A DNA stretch of 64,000 nt from Streptomyces sp. TRM68367 (GCF_014495685.1 NZ_JACTVI010000043.1:1-64000); one strand, 5' to 3'. Numbered from the stretch's first letter, positions 15,706-24,547 are shown. Numbers and translations: made by a program. The notes: generated by a model from the sequence alone, not told the origin.

Positions 15706-16724
15706 CCCTGCTCGTCGATGTCGTGATCGTCAACTGGAACGCCGGAGTCCACCTCCACAACTGCCTGCGCTCCATCGCCCGGGCCGACCAGTCGCTCCTG
15801 CGGGTCGGCGAGGTGGTGGTCGTCGACAACGCCTCGAGCGACGGCTCCGCCCACGACCTTCAGGTACCCGGGCTGCCCCTGCGGGTGGTGCGCAACCCCG
15901 ACAACCGTGGCTTCGCGGCGGCCTGCAACCAGGGCGCCGCGCGGTGCCGTTCCGACTTCGTGCTCTTCCTGAACCCGGACACCGAGCTGTACCCGGACAC
16001 CTTGCGGATCACGGGCGAGTTTCTCCGCACACCGGGCGCGCAGCGCTTCGGGATCGTCGGAGCGCGCATGGTGGATGAGCACGGGCGCCCGCGGATCTCC
16101 GTCTCACGCTTTCCCAGTCCCCGCACGTACGTCGGAGGGATGACGGGGCTCGACCGGGTGGCGCCCGCCCTCTTCCCCCCGCACCACCTGCGGCCGCAGG
16201 ACCTGCCCCGCTCCGGCCCGGTCGACCAGGTCATCGGCGCGTTCTTCCTGGTGCGCCGACCCCTGTTCAACGAACTGAACGGCTTCGACGAGGGCTACTT
16301 CCTGTACCTGGAGGAGGTCGACTTCGCCCTGCGGGCTCGCCGACTGGGCTGGCCCTCGTACCACCTCGCGGACGCACGGGTCTATCACGCCGAGGCGATC
16401 AGTTCGGCCCAACTGGGGCCGTGGCGGCACTATCTGCTGCTGTGCAGCCGCACCCGTTACATGCTGCGGCACTGGTCGCGGCCCCAGGCGTGGTCGCTGG
16501 CCGGCCTGTCCCTGTCCGTGGAACCGGTCGCGCGGCTGGTGGGAGCGGCGTTGCGCGGACAACCTCTGAACGTGCGGGCCACACTCGCCGTCCAGTGGGC
16601 GTTCCTGCGGTGGCTGCGGCACGGCCGCCCGACGGGGCCGCCCCCGCACTCGTCCATACCGGCACGGCAGATTGCCGAGCCGCGACCCGTCCATCCGGCA
16701 CCTACGAGGAGGAGGTCGGCATGA
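15702..16724 (+). CDS. Glycosyltransferase family 2 (rhamnosyltransferase-like)
   Basis: This 340-residue GT-A glycosyltransferase is of family 2. Seen: VDVVIVNWNAGVHLHNCLRS, the nucleotide-binding VVVDNASSDGSAHDL, NRGFAAACNQGA, the metal-binding DxD equivalent in VLFLNPDTELYPD, and the acceptor-side FDEGYFLYLEEVDFALRARR (ED-x-D type). It resembles dTDP-rhamnosyl and related transferases acting on lipid-linked oligosaccharides at the inner membrane face. ATG 15702 overlaps the previous stop (ATGA). A stretch near residues 255-280 could associate with the membrane. Donor and acceptor sugars cannot be read from sequence. Confidence 0.9.
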   Translation: MTLLVDVVIVNWNAGVHLHNCLRSIARADQSLLRVGEVVVVDNASSDGSAHDLQVPGLPLRVVRNPDNRGFAAACNQGAARCRSDFVLFLNPDTELYPDTLRITGEFLRTPGAQRFGIVGARMVDEHGRPRISVSRFPSPRTYVGGMTGLDRVAPALFPPHHLRPQDLPRSGPVDQVIGAFFLVRRPLFNELNGFDEGYFLYLEEVDFALRARRLGWPSYHLADARVYHAEAISSAQLGPWRHYLLLCSRTRYMLRHWSRPQAWSLAGLSLSVEPVARLVGAALRGQPLNVRATLAVQWAFLRWLRHGRPTGPPPHSSIPARQIAEPRPVHPAPTRRRSA

Positions 16725-17716
16725 GGGCGCTCATCACTGGCGGTGCGGGTTTCATCGGCTCGCACCTGGTCGAACACCTGCTGGCCCTGGGCCACGAGGT
16801 CGTCGTACTCGACGACTTCAGCACCGGCTCGATGGCGAATCTCACGCGGACCTCCGATGCCGTGACCATGGTGCGCGGTTCGATCCTCGACGAGGCCGAC
16901 GTGACGGAGGCGACGGACGGCTGTGACACCGTCTTTCACCTGGCCGCCGCGGTCGGCGTGCACACCATCGTGAACCGGCCGCTGGAGTCGCTGCGCAAGA
17001 ACCTGCTGGGCACCGAGACTGTTCTCGACGTGGCCCGGCGCCAGGGGACTCGGCTGCTGCTCGCCTCCTCGTCCGAGGTGTACGGCAAGAACACCAAGGA
17101 CCGTCTCGACGAGGACGACGACCGCGTCCTCGGCTCGCCGCTCAAGAGCCGCTGGTCGTACGCCGCCGTCAAGGGCCTCGACGAACTGATGGCGTACTGC
17201 TACTGGCGCGAGCACGGCTTGCGTGCCGTGATCGTGCGACCGTTCAACGTTGTCGGTCCCCGGCAGTCCGCTCGCTACGGCATGGTCGTGCCGACCCTGG
17301 TCGGGCAGGCGCTGGCCGGCCGTCCGCTCACCGTCCACGGCGACGGCACCCAACGCAGGTGCTTCTGCGCGGTCGGTGACATCGTCCCGGCTCTGGTCGC
17401 GCTGGTGACGGACCCACGCGCGTACGGTCGTGTGTTCAACCTCGGTGGCACCGAAGAGGTGTCGATGCGGGAGCTGGCCGACCGGGTCCTGCGGGTCACC
17501 GGGTCGCACAGCCCCGTCGTTCACGTCCCCTACGAGCGGGCTTATGAGCCGGGGTTCGAGGACATGGCGCGCCGGATGCCGGACACGGCCAGGGCCCGGC
17601 AACTGATCGGATACCGGCCGCGGACGGGCCTCGACGAGATGATCGCGGCCGTGGCGGCCGACCAGCGCGGACGTGCCCGGGAAACCGTGGGCACCAGGAC
17701 CGAGGAGTCCCGATGA
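16721..17716 (+). CDS. NAD-dependent epimerase/dehydratase (nucleotide-sugar SDR)
   Basis: This 331-residue extended short-chain dehydrogenase acts on a nucleotide sugar. The NAD fingerprint is LITGGAGFIGSHLVEHLLAL, followed by VFHLAAAVGVH, the Ser site in LLLASSSEVYGKN, and the catalytic pair Tyr-x3-Lys in WSYAAVKGLDE. VGPRQSARYGMVVPTLVGQA and TVHGDGTQRRCFCAVGDIVP are sugar-nucleotide binding loops. It is closest to UDP-glucose/UDP-GlcNAc 4-epimerases and UDP-glucuronate decarboxylases; the exact reaction is uncertain. ATG 16721 overlaps the previous stop (ATGA), and its own stop overlaps the next gene the same way, so translation is coupled throughout. Confidence 0.85.
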   Translation: MRALITGGAGFIGSHLVEHLLALGHEVVVLDDFSTGSMANLTRTSDAVTMVRGSILDEADVTEATDGCDTVFHLAAAVGVHTIVNRPLESLRKNLLGTETVLDVARRQGTRLLLASSSEVYGKNTKDRLDEDDDRVLGSPLKSRWSYAAVKGLDELMAYCYWREHGLRAVIVRPFNVVGPRQSARYGMVVPTLVGQALAGRPLTVHGDGTQRRCFCAVGDIVPALVALVTDPRAYGRVFNLGGTEEVSMRELADRVLRVTGSHSPVVHVPYERAYEPGFEDMARRMPDTARARQLIGYRPRTGLDEMIAAVAADQRGRARETVGTRTEESR

Positions 17717-18972
17717 GAGACCTCGCCGTGATCGGGCTCGGCTACGCCGGGCTGCCGCTGGCCCGCGAGGCGGCGGCGGCCGGACTGTGCGTGGCAGGGT
17801 ACGACGTCAATCCTCGTGTGGTGGAAGGCCTCAACGCGGGTCGGTCGCATGTCGACGACGTGTCCGACCACGACGTACGGGCCATGTTCGACGCCGGTTT
17901 CACCGCCACCCTTGATACGGCCGCGCTGGGCACCGCACACGCAGTGGTGATCTGCGTGCCGACGCCGCTGCACGCCGATGGCAGTCCGGACCTCACGCCC
18001 GTCCGTCGGGCCACGCAGACGCTCGCCCCGTACGTCGGCCGCGGCACACTGGTGGTGCTGGAGTCGACGACCTACCCGGGCACCACGGACGACGTGGTGC
18101 GCCCGGTGCTGGAGCGGGGCACGGGGTTGACCGCCGGGACCGACTTCCATCTGGCGTTCGCGCCGGAGCGTATCGACCCGGGCAACAAGGGTTTCGGGTT
18201 GCGCAACACACCGAAGGTCGTGGGTGGGCTCATGCCGTGCTGTGCCCAGGCCGCCGCCGCGCTCTACGGCAAGGTCTGCGACACGGTGGTGATGGCCAAG
18301 GGCACGCGCGAGGCGGAGATGGCCAAGCTGCTGGAGAACACCTATCGGAATGTCAATATCGCGCTGGTCAACGAGCTCGCGATGGTTGCCCACGAACTGG
18401 ACGTCGACCTGTGGGACGCGATCGCGTGCGCTGCCACGAAGCCGTTCGGCTTCCAGCCCTTCCACCCGGGGCCGGGCGTCGGGGGGCACTGCATCCCCGT
18501 CGACCCGAACTACCTCATTCACCAGGCGCATGCGGCGGGCAGCGCTGTTCGCCTGGTCGAACTCGCACAGGAGATCAACCGCGGTATGCCCGAGTACGTC
18601 GTGCGGCGCGCGGCAGAAGTGCTCGGTGCGGGCAGATCGCTGAGAGGCGTCTGCGTCCTCCTGGTCGGGGTGACGTACAAGGAGAATGTCTCCGACCTGC
18701 GGGAGACCCCGGCGCGACCGATCGTGCGGCGGCTGCGGGCCGAGTCGGCGAACGTGACCTATCACGACCCGTATGTCGCCGGGTTCACCGTGGACGACGA
18801 GCCGGTGGACCGGGCGGCGGACGTCGTACGGGCCGCCGCCGCGGCGGATCTCACCATCCTGCTCCAGCCGCACGCGGCCTATGACCTGGACGCCATCGTG
18901 GCCGCCGCGCCGCTTCTGCTGGACGCGAGGGGCTGCACCCACAGCACCCACAGCGGCGCCGAACTGCTGTAG
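17713..18972 (+). CDS. UDP-N-acetylhexosamine dehydrogenase-like enzyme (WecC/WbpA type)
   Basis: This 419-residue NAD-dependent nucleotide-sugar dehydrogenase oxidises C6 of UDP-GlcNAc or UDP-ManNAc to a uronic acid in two steps. Seen: the Rossmann start AVIGLGYAGLPLAREAAAAG, CVPTPLHADGSPDLT, ESTTYPGTTDDVV, FAPERIDPGNKGFGLRNTPK (the PxR-N-GN signature of the HexNAc branch), EMAKLLENTYRNVNIALVNE, and the catalytic Cys in GPGVGGHCIPVDPNYL. The C-terminal KENVSDLRETPARPIV completes it. GHCIPVDP separates it from the UDP-glucose dehydrogenase at 29325, which has GSCLPKD. It is the last gene of the rightward operon that starts at 9750. Confidence 0.9.
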   Translation: MRDLAVIGLGYAGLPLAREAAAAGLCVAGYDVNPRVVEGLNAGRSHVDDVSDHDVRAMFDAGFTATLDTAALGTAHAVVICVPTPLHADGSPDLTPVRRATQTLAPYVGRGTLVVLESTTYPGTTDDVVRPVLERGTGLTAGTDFHLAFAPERIDPGNKGFGLRNTPKVVGGLMPCCAQAAAALYGKVCDTVVMAKGTREAEMAKLLENTYRNVNIALVNELAMVAHELDVDLWDAIACAATKPFGFQPFHPGPGVGGHCIPVDPNYLIHQAHAAGSAVRLVELAQEINRGMPEYVVRRAAEVLGAGRSLRGVCVLLVGVTYKENVSDLRETPARPIVRRLRAESANVTYHDPYVAGFTVDDEPVDRAADVVRAAAAADLTILLQPHAAYDLDAIVAAAPLLLDARGCTHSTHSGAELL

Positions 18973-18973
18973 C

Positions 18974-18994
18974 CGCCGAACAGTACAGTCGGCG
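18974..18994. terminator. Weak candidate terminator between convergent genes
   Basis: CGCCGA (18974-18979) pairs with TCGGCG (18989-18994) around a 9-nt loop, in the 34-nt gap between the dehydrogenase stop and the stop of the convergent oxygenase gene. The stem is short and no T-run follows. Confidence 0.3.
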
Positions 18995-19006
18995 TGAGCC
19001 GCACAC

Positions 19007-19819
19007 CTAGCGGGCGTGCGCCCGGCGCCGGACATGCCGCGCGGCATCGAGCAGAACGGGTGGTGTCACGCGCTCAACGGTCCTGCGCGTGCGCCCCTGG
19101 CGTTCGCCCGGCCGCTGCTGGTACAGGGTGCTGTGCTCGGAGCTGCGCTCCTCCGCCGGGCGGCCGTTGGTGTAGTAGTAGAGGGCGAGCGACCGACGGG
19201 TCCGGCCCGGCGGGCAGGCCAGCGGCTCGGGGTGGCCGTGGTAGGCGAAGTCCGTGGTGGCGAAGACGACGAAGCGGTTGAAGACGGGAAGGACTTCCGC
19301 AACCGCGTGGGTCATCTGCCGGTCCCACAGCTCCAGAGCACCCCCGTACGACTCCTGCCAGTCCCTGTTCAGGTAGACGATGGCGTTCAGCCTGCGGTCG
19401 AGGCGCAGTTTCTGATGCCAGTTGAAGTCCGCGTGCACTTTGAGGAATCCGCCCCGCTCGATCTGGTGCAGGCCCCCGCCCTCGAAGTACGGGTCAGGTA
19501 CGAGACCGTCGATTCCGGTCAGCCGCTCGAGAAAGCCGAGGAACACCGCCGAGTTGAACTGCGCCAGCAGATGGCGGGTGAACTCCCCGAACAGGGCGTC
19601 TCCTTCACTGGCCAGCTTCTTCGAGGTGGACCGGTCGAACTTCTTCCAGGGCCCGTCACCGGGCTGAGGGAACTCCGACACGACCTGGTCCAGGACCCAC
19701 TCGGGCAGGAGGCCGTCGAAGACGACATGGGGGAACGGCTCGGCGCTGCGGAAGCGATCGCGAGAGGTGTCGGCGAGTTGCGACAGGCGGTCGTCCGAGA
19801 AGTAGTACGGCTCAAACAT
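19007..19819 (-). CDS. 2-oxoglutarate/Fe(II)-dependent oxygenase (prolyl-4-hydroxylase-like fold)
   Basis: This 270-residue protein has the double-stranded beta-helix fold of Fe(II)/2-oxoglutarate dioxygenases. The metal triad is visible: His and Asp in GGFLKVHADFNWHQKLRLDR and the distal His in TTDFAYHGHPEPLACPPGRT, followed by the 2-oxoglutarate-binding Arg in RRSLALYYYTN. The N-terminal PFPHVVFDGLLPEWVLDQVV and LNAIVYLNRDWQESYGGALE fit the 2OG-FeII_Oxy_3 group, which hydroxylates proteins, sugars or lipids. It overlaps the polymerase gene upstream by 8 nt, so it is made with it. Hydroxylation of the polysaccharide or a scaffold protein is inference. Confidence 0.85.
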   Translation of the reverse strand: MFEPYYFSDDRLSQLADTSRDRFRSAEPFPHVVFDGLLPEWVLDQVVSEFPQPGDGPWKKFDRSTSKKLASEGDALFGEFTRHLLAQFNSAVFLGFLERLTGIDGLVPDPYFEGGGLHQIERGGFLKVHADFNWHQKLRLDRRLNAIVYLNRDWQESYGGALELWDRQMTHAVAEVLPVFNRFVVFATTDFAYHGHPEPLACPPGRTRRSLALYYYTNGRPAEERSSEHSTLYQQRPGERQGRTRRTVERVTPPVLLDAARHVRRRAHAR

Positions 19820-21185
19820 CGCTCATCATCCTTGGTTTCGAGTGGTGGTGTTGTCGTACGGATGTCCCGGCCCGCGCCCGCGCCTGGACCGGCAGGAGTG
19901 TTGCCGCGACGAGCGCGAAGGTCATCGAATTGCTGATGCCGAAGGACCAGGGGCGCTCCAGCACGGAGGCGAGGAGCACGGGGAGCAGGACGCAGGCCGC
20001 GACCGGAAAACCGCGGGTCCCGCCGCGGAAGAGCAGATACGCCAGCAGAACGGCGAACAGGAGCAGTCCGACGATTCCGCCCGCGTACAGGGTGTCGATC
20101 CATTGGTTGTGCAACGAGGGCGAGACGGCTGCGGGTATCTCGCCACTCTGGTACTTGGCGGACCAGGCCTTGCTGCCGTAACCGAGGAGCGGAGAGCGGG
20201 TCCACTCCTCCTTGGCCAGGTCCCAGATGGCGGCACGCAGTCCGAGATCGCCGAAGTGCGCGGGGCGGAGCGGCACGGCGAGGCCGACCGCTGTCACCCC
20301 GGCGACGACCGTCCCGCCCAGCAGAAGGCGGCCGGGGGTAACGCCCGCGTTCGGTGCCGGGTCCGGCTGGTCGGGAAGCCTCGGCCGCAGCAACGCCAGC
20401 AGGGCCACCGCCGCGATGGCGGTCACGCTCGCCAGGACGCTGCCGGTGGCGATCGCCACGAAGGCGAGGTAGCACACCAGCGGGACGCGCACCCAGCCGC
20501 GCAGGCCCAGCCAGACGAAGGGGATGCTCGCCACCACCAGCAGGCTGAAGATGTTCTCGTTGGTGAAGACGCCCGCGTAGAGGATCCCCAGTTCGCCGCA
20601 CGGATTGTCGCCGCGGCAGGAGCGTACGACAGTGGCGGGCTCGACGAACGACTCGATGCCGCCCAGCACGGTGTACACCATGACCACGGCGGCACCGCCG
20701 AGCAACGCGGAGCGTCCGGGGCGTGCGACGGCTGCCGCCAGCAGGGCCGCCAGCAAGGTGAGTTGTCGCGGCGTCCACAGGGGCTGTCCGTGCAGGGCGT
20801 CGGACGCGGCGAGGGCCAGGACGATCACGGTCGCGATCAGGGGCGCCACATTGATACGGGCGCGGGCGACCAGCAGCCGGCCGACGACGAACAGCACGCA
20901 GACCAGGAGAATCAGACCGTTGGCGAGGGAGCCGATCCGGTTCACCCAGCTCGGGAACCCGATCACGGTGTCGCCGAGGGGATCCAGGTGCTCCGCCCGG
21001 CCGGTGACGATCGTGTACACGGTGGCGGGCAGGTTGGCCAGGACGCCGATCAGCAGGACCAGGGTCGAGGTGAGGTCCCAGTCGCCGAACACGCGGGCCC
21101 TGCGAAGGGCGATCGCCCAGGGGATCAGGGACAGGAGTGTCAGGATCCCGATGATCAGTACCGTGGTGGACTGCTGTTGCGTCAT
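19812..21185 (-). CDS. O-antigen ligase/polymerase-like membrane protein (Wzy candidate)
   Basis: This 457-residue integral membrane protein has about 12 hydrophobic segments and a large external loop late in the chain. The loop carries the Wzy/WaaL-family signature: LLGYGSKAWSAKYQSG, then SPSLHNQWIDTLYAGGIVGL, with the conserved His of the H-N-x-x-I/L/W motif. The last segments end in a basic cytosolic tail. It would polymerise the lipid-linked repeat unit at the outer membrane face. It lies between the Wzz-like gene (18 nt upstream) and the oxygenase (8 nt overlap) in one leftward operon; the regulatory element at 22680 is upstream of all three. It is the only Wzy candidate in the locus. 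Confidence 0.85.
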   Translation of the reverse strand: MTQQQSTTVLIIGILTLLSLIPWAIALRRARVFGDWDLTSTLVLLIGVLANLPATVYTIVTGRAEHLDPLGDTVIGFPSWVNRIGSLANGLILLVCVLFVVGRLLVARARINVAPLIATVIVLALAASDALHGQPLWTPRQLTLLAALLAAAVARPGRSALLGGAAVVMVYTVLGGIESFVEPATVVRSCRGDNPCGELGILYAGVFTNENIFSLLVVASIPFVWLGLRGWVRVPLVCYLAFVAIATGSVLASVTAIAAVALLALLRPRLPDQPDPAPNAGVTPGRLLLGGTVVAGVTAVGLAVPLRPAHFGDLGLRAAIWDLAKEEWTRSPLLGYGSKAWSAKYQSGEIPAAVSPSLHNQWIDTLYAGGIVGLLLFAVLLAYLLFRGGTRGFPVAACVLLPVLLASVLERPWSFGISNSMTFALVAATLLPVQARARAGTSVRQHHHSKPRMMSDV

Positions 21186-21203
21186 CGGCGGCCTCCCGGG
21201 TGA

Positions 21204-22619
21204 CTACCGGCTGCGGCCGGCCGGGGTGCGGATGCCGTCGGGAAGCGCCTTCGCCCGGTCCTCGGGTGCCGGAGCACCGTGCCGCTGTGCCGCTTGGCGG
21301 CGCCGGTGCGGGCGGGTGTGCCTGTCGGGCGGCGCGGCGGTGACGACGGCGCCGAGGACGCGCGCACCGATCGAGGCCAGGCCCTCGAGCGCACGGCGTA
21401 CCTGGTCGAACCGGCTCTTGCCGACCCGGACCACGAGCACCACCGCCTCCGCCTCGGCGGCGAGGATCGCCGCGTCGGCGAACGGAAGCAGGGGTGGGCT
21501 GTCCAGCACGACGAAATCCGCGTCCGCCTCGAGCGTGCGCAGCAACTGCCTCAGGTGGCGTGACGACAGCAGTGCGGCCGGGTCGGGCGGAGGAGCGCCG
21601 CTCGGCAGCACCCGCAGATGTCCGGCCTCCCAGGTCTGGAGGGCGTCGGCGAGTCCCACCTCACCGGTGACGACGTCAGTCAGGCCGGGGGCGTCGTGCA
21701 GGCCGAGCGTCTCGGCCAGACGCGGACGACGCAGGTCCGCCTCGACGAGTACGACGCGTCGGCCCGTGCGGGCGACGTTGACCGCCAGGTCGACGGCGGT
21801 GTCGGTCCGGGCCTCACCGCTCACGGCGCTGGTGACGAGCAGTGAGTTCGGTGTGCCGTCGCGTGGCAGGCGCAGGCGGATCCGCAACTGGCTGAGCGCT
21901 TCGTCACGCTGGGTGCCTCGGCCCCGGTCGGCTGTGCCCGCCCTGCGCCGTGCGGGCTTGGGGAGGACGCCCAGCGTCGCGACCTCCAGACGCCTGCGGA
22001 GGTCGCCTGCCGAACGGACCCTGGTGTCGAGCGAGTTGCGCAGGACGGCGCCCGTGATGCCGACGACGATGCCGGCGAGCAGACCGATCGCCCCGTTCAG
22101 CACCGGGCGCGGACTTGTGGGTGTCGTCGGCGGTTCGGGATTGCCGACCACGCTGGCCTTGACCAGTTGCGGCGCGTCGTCCGAGCCCTTCTCGATGCTG
22201 TCGATGTACCTCGTGAACTGGGTGGCGGTCTCGTCGGCGATCGCCTGTGCACGCGTGGCGGACGGGTCCTCCACCCCGATGTCGACCAGGGTGGTGTCGA
22301 GCGGCGCCTGCGCACTGATCTTGTTCGCGAGGTGCTCGGGTGTCGTGCGCAGATCGAGTTCGTCGATGACGCCGCGGAGCACCACGGGACTCGTCGTGAT
22401 CTTCGTATAGGACTTGACGCGCTGCTGGGTGAACAGGCCGCCCGCATACGCGTCGGCGCTGTTCTTGTCGTTGGTGGCGATGAAGAGCTGCGCCTTCGCC
22501 GTATAGGTGCGCGGCGTCAGGGCGGTCACGGCTGCCGCTGTGAACAGTCCCACCAGGACGCACACCACGACGAACCGCCAACGCCGGCGCAGGACATCGA
22601 CGTATTCACGGAGATCCAC
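21204..22619 (-). CDS. Wzz-type chain-length protein with a degenerate BY-kinase domain
   Basis: This 471-residue protein joins a Wzz co-polymerase module (two membrane helices, about residues 17-36 and 176-197, around an external domain) to a cytosolic bacterial tyrosine-kinase-like ATPase domain. Key kinase motifs are altered. Walker A reads SAVSGEART where the family has GEGKT/S, so the Lys is Arg. Walker A' reads VEADLRRP instead of VDADLRRP. Walker B (VVLDSPPLL) looks intact. The C-terminal tail (about 35 residues, Arg/Pro/Ala rich) has no tyrosine, whereas active BY-kinases carry a Tyr cluster. I infer a chain-length regulator without autophosphorylation. It is the first gene of the leftward operon behind the element at 22680. 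Confidence 0.87.
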   Translation of the reverse strand: MDLREYVDVLRRRWRFVVVCVLVGLFTAAAVTALTPRTYTAKAQLFIATNDKNSADAYAGGLFTQQRVKSYTKITTSPVVLRGVIDELDLRTTPEHLANKISAQAPLDTTLVDIGVEDPSATRAQAIADETATQFTRYIDSIEKGSDDAPQLVKASVVGNPEPPTTPTSPRPVLNGAIGLLAGIVVGITGAVLRNSLDTRVRSAGDLRRRLEVATLGVLPKPARRRAGTADRGRGTQRDEALSQLRIRLRLPRDGTPNSLLVTSAVSGEARTDTAVDLAVNVARTGRRVVLVEADLRRPRLAETLGLHDAPGLTDVVTGEVGLADALQTWEAGHLRVLPSGAPPPDPAALLSSRHLRQLLRTLEADADFVVLDSPPLLPFADAAILAAEAEAVVLVVRVGKSRFDQVRRALEGLASIGARVLGAVVTAAPPDRHTRPHRRRQAAQRHGAPAPEDRAKALPDGIRTPAGRSR

Positions 22620-22679
22620 GGGAGCTCCTCTGCGGCTTGGGGCGGGACCGCTTGACCTTGCCCGCCCATAGAGGCATAT

Positions 22680-22703
22680 GCTGGTTTACGTCGTAAATGT
22701 ACG
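22680..22703 (-). promoter_or_regulatory. Recurrent operator-like element, copy 3 (between wzz-like and glycosyltransferase operons)
   Basis: The reverse strand reads GTACATTTACGACGTAAA, matching copy 1 at 18 of 24 positions and keeping GTAC-N3-TACGACGTA exactly. On the plus strand TTTACGTCGTAAA (22685-22697) is a perfect palindrome around its central T. It lies 61 nt from the wzz-like start and 31 nt from the divergent glycosyltransferase start, so one dimer could control both operons. Confidence 0.7.
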
Positions 22704-22733
22704 TTATCAGCTTATGTTGCAAGGTGGGAAGTC

Positions 22734-23798
22734 ATGGACAATCGCCTTGGGCACTGCGCGATCACCCCCTACGGGCGGGGAGCCGGCAGCTCGCGGGTCC
22801 GTGTCTTCGAGTGGCTGGACCGCGTCGACACAGACTTCACCGTCAGCAGCTACGCGTCGTTCGCCGATGCCGCCCCGTCCCGGCTGGCCCGGCACCCGGT
22901 GGCCGTGGCGCTGGCGGAACGGCGGCTGTACCACCTGGCGGCCGCGCGCCCGCGTCGTCTGCTGCTGCACCGGGAGGCGTCCCCGCTCAGCCGCGGCTGG
23001 TGGGAACGCAGGCTGCTCACCTCCGCGGACTTCGGCGTGTACGACTTCGACGACGCCCTGCAGTGGGACTGGGGTGCCGGTGGGGCGGTGCGCAGGCTCG
23101 CCCCGAAGGCCGGCAAGGCGCGAACCGCGGTCCGGTACGCCGACCGCGTCATCGCGGGCAACGACGTCCTCGGGAACTGGGCCGCGGGGCGCCACCGCGA
23201 CGTCGTGGTGATCCCCAGTTGCGTCGCGCCGGAGGACTACGCGCCGAAAACCGCTTATGCGTTGCACGACCCGCCACGCCTCGGCTGGATCGGCTCACGG
23301 CACAACGAGGCCTGCCTGCTGCGGGTGGCCGGGGCGCTAGAGGAGATCCACCGGGGCAGCGGCGCCCGCCTGACGCTCATCGGCACCACGACGCGTTCGC
23401 TGGGCCGCATCGAGGCCTTCATCGACCGGTTCGACTGGAGCCCGCACCGCGAGCGCACCATGCTCGCGGACATCGACATCGGTCTCATGCCCCTGCCGTC
23501 GACCCCTTACAGCATGGGCAAGTGCGGTTACAAGCTGCTCCAGTGCGGGGCCGCGGGGCTGCCCGCCGTGGCCACGCCGATCGGGGTGAACGCCGAGATC
23601 CTCGATCGGCTCGGGATGCCGGCCGCCCGCGACGAACGCGAGTGGACCGAGGTGATCCAGAGCCTGCTGAGGGCGTCGGATGCCGCCAGGGAGCGGCTGG
23701 GGAGGCAAGCGCGGGCCGTCGTCCGCCGCCACTACTCGTACGACGCCTGGCTTCCCCGGTGGGCCGCGGCACTGGAACTCGAGGGTGTGCCGTCATGA
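22734..23798 (+). CDS. Glycosyltransferase (GT-B fold, GT4-like)
   Basis: This 354-residue putative glycosyltransferase has a GT-B layout. The N-terminal half begins with ITPYGRGAGSSRVRVFEWLD. The C-terminal half has RLGWIGSRHNEACLLRVAGA, RLTLIGTTTRSLGRIEAF, and the donor-binding region DIGLMPLPSTPYSMGKCGYK followed by LLQCGAAGLPAVATPIGVNA, which carries the family's Gly-Lys-x2-Lys-x2-Q/E layout. It resembles glycosyltransferases found next to sugar-phosphate transferases. It begins a rightward operon and its stop overlaps the phosphoglycosyl transferase start (ATGA). The sugar specificity is unknown. Confidence 0.82.
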   Translation: MDNRLGHCAITPYGRGAGSSRVRVFEWLDRVDTDFTVSSYASFADAAPSRLARHPVAVALAERRLYHLAAARPRRLLLHREASPLSRGWWERRLLTSADFGVYDFDDALQWDWGAGGAVRRLAPKAGKARTAVRYADRVIAGNDVLGNWAAGRHRDVVVIPSCVAPEDYAPKTAYALHDPPRLGWIGSRHNEACLLRVAGALEEIHRGSGARLTLIGTTTRSLGRIEAFIDRFDWSPHRERTMLADIDIGLMPLPSTPYSMGKCGYKLLQCGAAGLPAVATPIGVNAEILDRLGMPAARDEREWTEVIQSLLRASDAARERLGRQARAVVRRHYSYDAWLPRWAAALELEGVPS

Positions 23799-24541
23799 CC
23801 GCCGCCTCCCGCGAGCCCCTGCCTGCCGGCGTCCGTGGCCGAGCGGCCGTTCCGCCGATGACTCCCGTGCCTCTCCCGTGGACGCTCCGGGCCCTGGACG
23901 TCGTCGTCGCGGTGACACTGCTCGTCCTCCTGTCACCCCTGATGCTGTTCCTTGCCGTCCTGATCCGCGCGACAAGCGGCAGCCCCGTGCTCTTCCGGCA
24001 GCAGCGGACAGGAGAAGGGGCACGGGAGTTCACCCTCTACAAGTTCCGTACCATGCGGCACGGTATGACCGGCCCCGGGCTCACCAGCGGCTGCGACCCC
24101 CGTGTGACCGGCACGGGCCGACTGCTCAGGCGCTTCCACCTGGACGAGCTGCCGCAACTGGCCAACGTGCTGCGCGGTGACATGACGCTGGTGGGTCCCC
24201 GCCCGGAACCGGCCCACGTGGCTCGCCGTTTCCCGCCCGAACACCGATGGATGTTCCGTCACCGTCCCGGGCTCACCGGACCGTGCCAGCTGCTTTCGCG
24301 CGAGCACGCTGCGCTGCTCAACGACAAGCCGGATCCCGAGGAGTACTACCTCGCGGTCATGGTTCCGCTGCGCGCCGAGCTGAACGCGGAGCTATTTTCC
24401 CACGCCTCCTTGACCACCGTGCTGCGTTACATCGCTCGGACGCTGTGGTACGTGCTGTCCGCCATGTGGGACAGGAGTGGTTCCGGTACACGCTCCGACC
24501 GGCCCGGCGATGCCGGCACACGGTGCACCGAGGAAGGTTGA
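23795..24541 (+). CDS. Undecaprenyl-phosphate phosphoglycosyl transferase (initiating sugar transferase)
   Basis: This 248-residue monotopic phosphoglycosyl transferase places the first sugar-1-phosphate on undecaprenyl phosphate and so starts the repeat unit. Seen: the N-terminal re-entrant membrane helix (about residues 30-52, LDVVVAVTLLVLLSPLMLFL), PVLFRQQRTGEGAREFTLYK, FRTMRH, the catalytic pair in RRFHLDELPQLANVLRGDMT, LVGPRPEPAHVAR, and RHRPGLTGPCQLLSRE. It is the short form, without the N-terminal CapD-like and extra membrane segments of WbaP. ATGA overlaps the preceding gene. This is the only initiating transferase in the window. Confidence 0.93.
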   Translation: MTAASREPLPAGVRGRAAVPPMTPVPLPWTLRALDVVVAVTLLVLLSPLMLFLAVLIRATSGSPVLFRQQRTGEGAREFTLYKFRTMRHGMTGPGLTSGCDPRVTGTGRLLRRFHLDELPQLANVLRGDMTLVGPRPEPAHVARRFPPEHRWMFRHRPGLTGPCQLLSREHAALLNDKPDPEEYYLAVMVPLRAELNAELFSHASLTTVLRYIARTLWYVLSAMWDRSGSGTRSDRPGDAGTRCTEEG

Positions 24542-24547
24542 TTCCCC

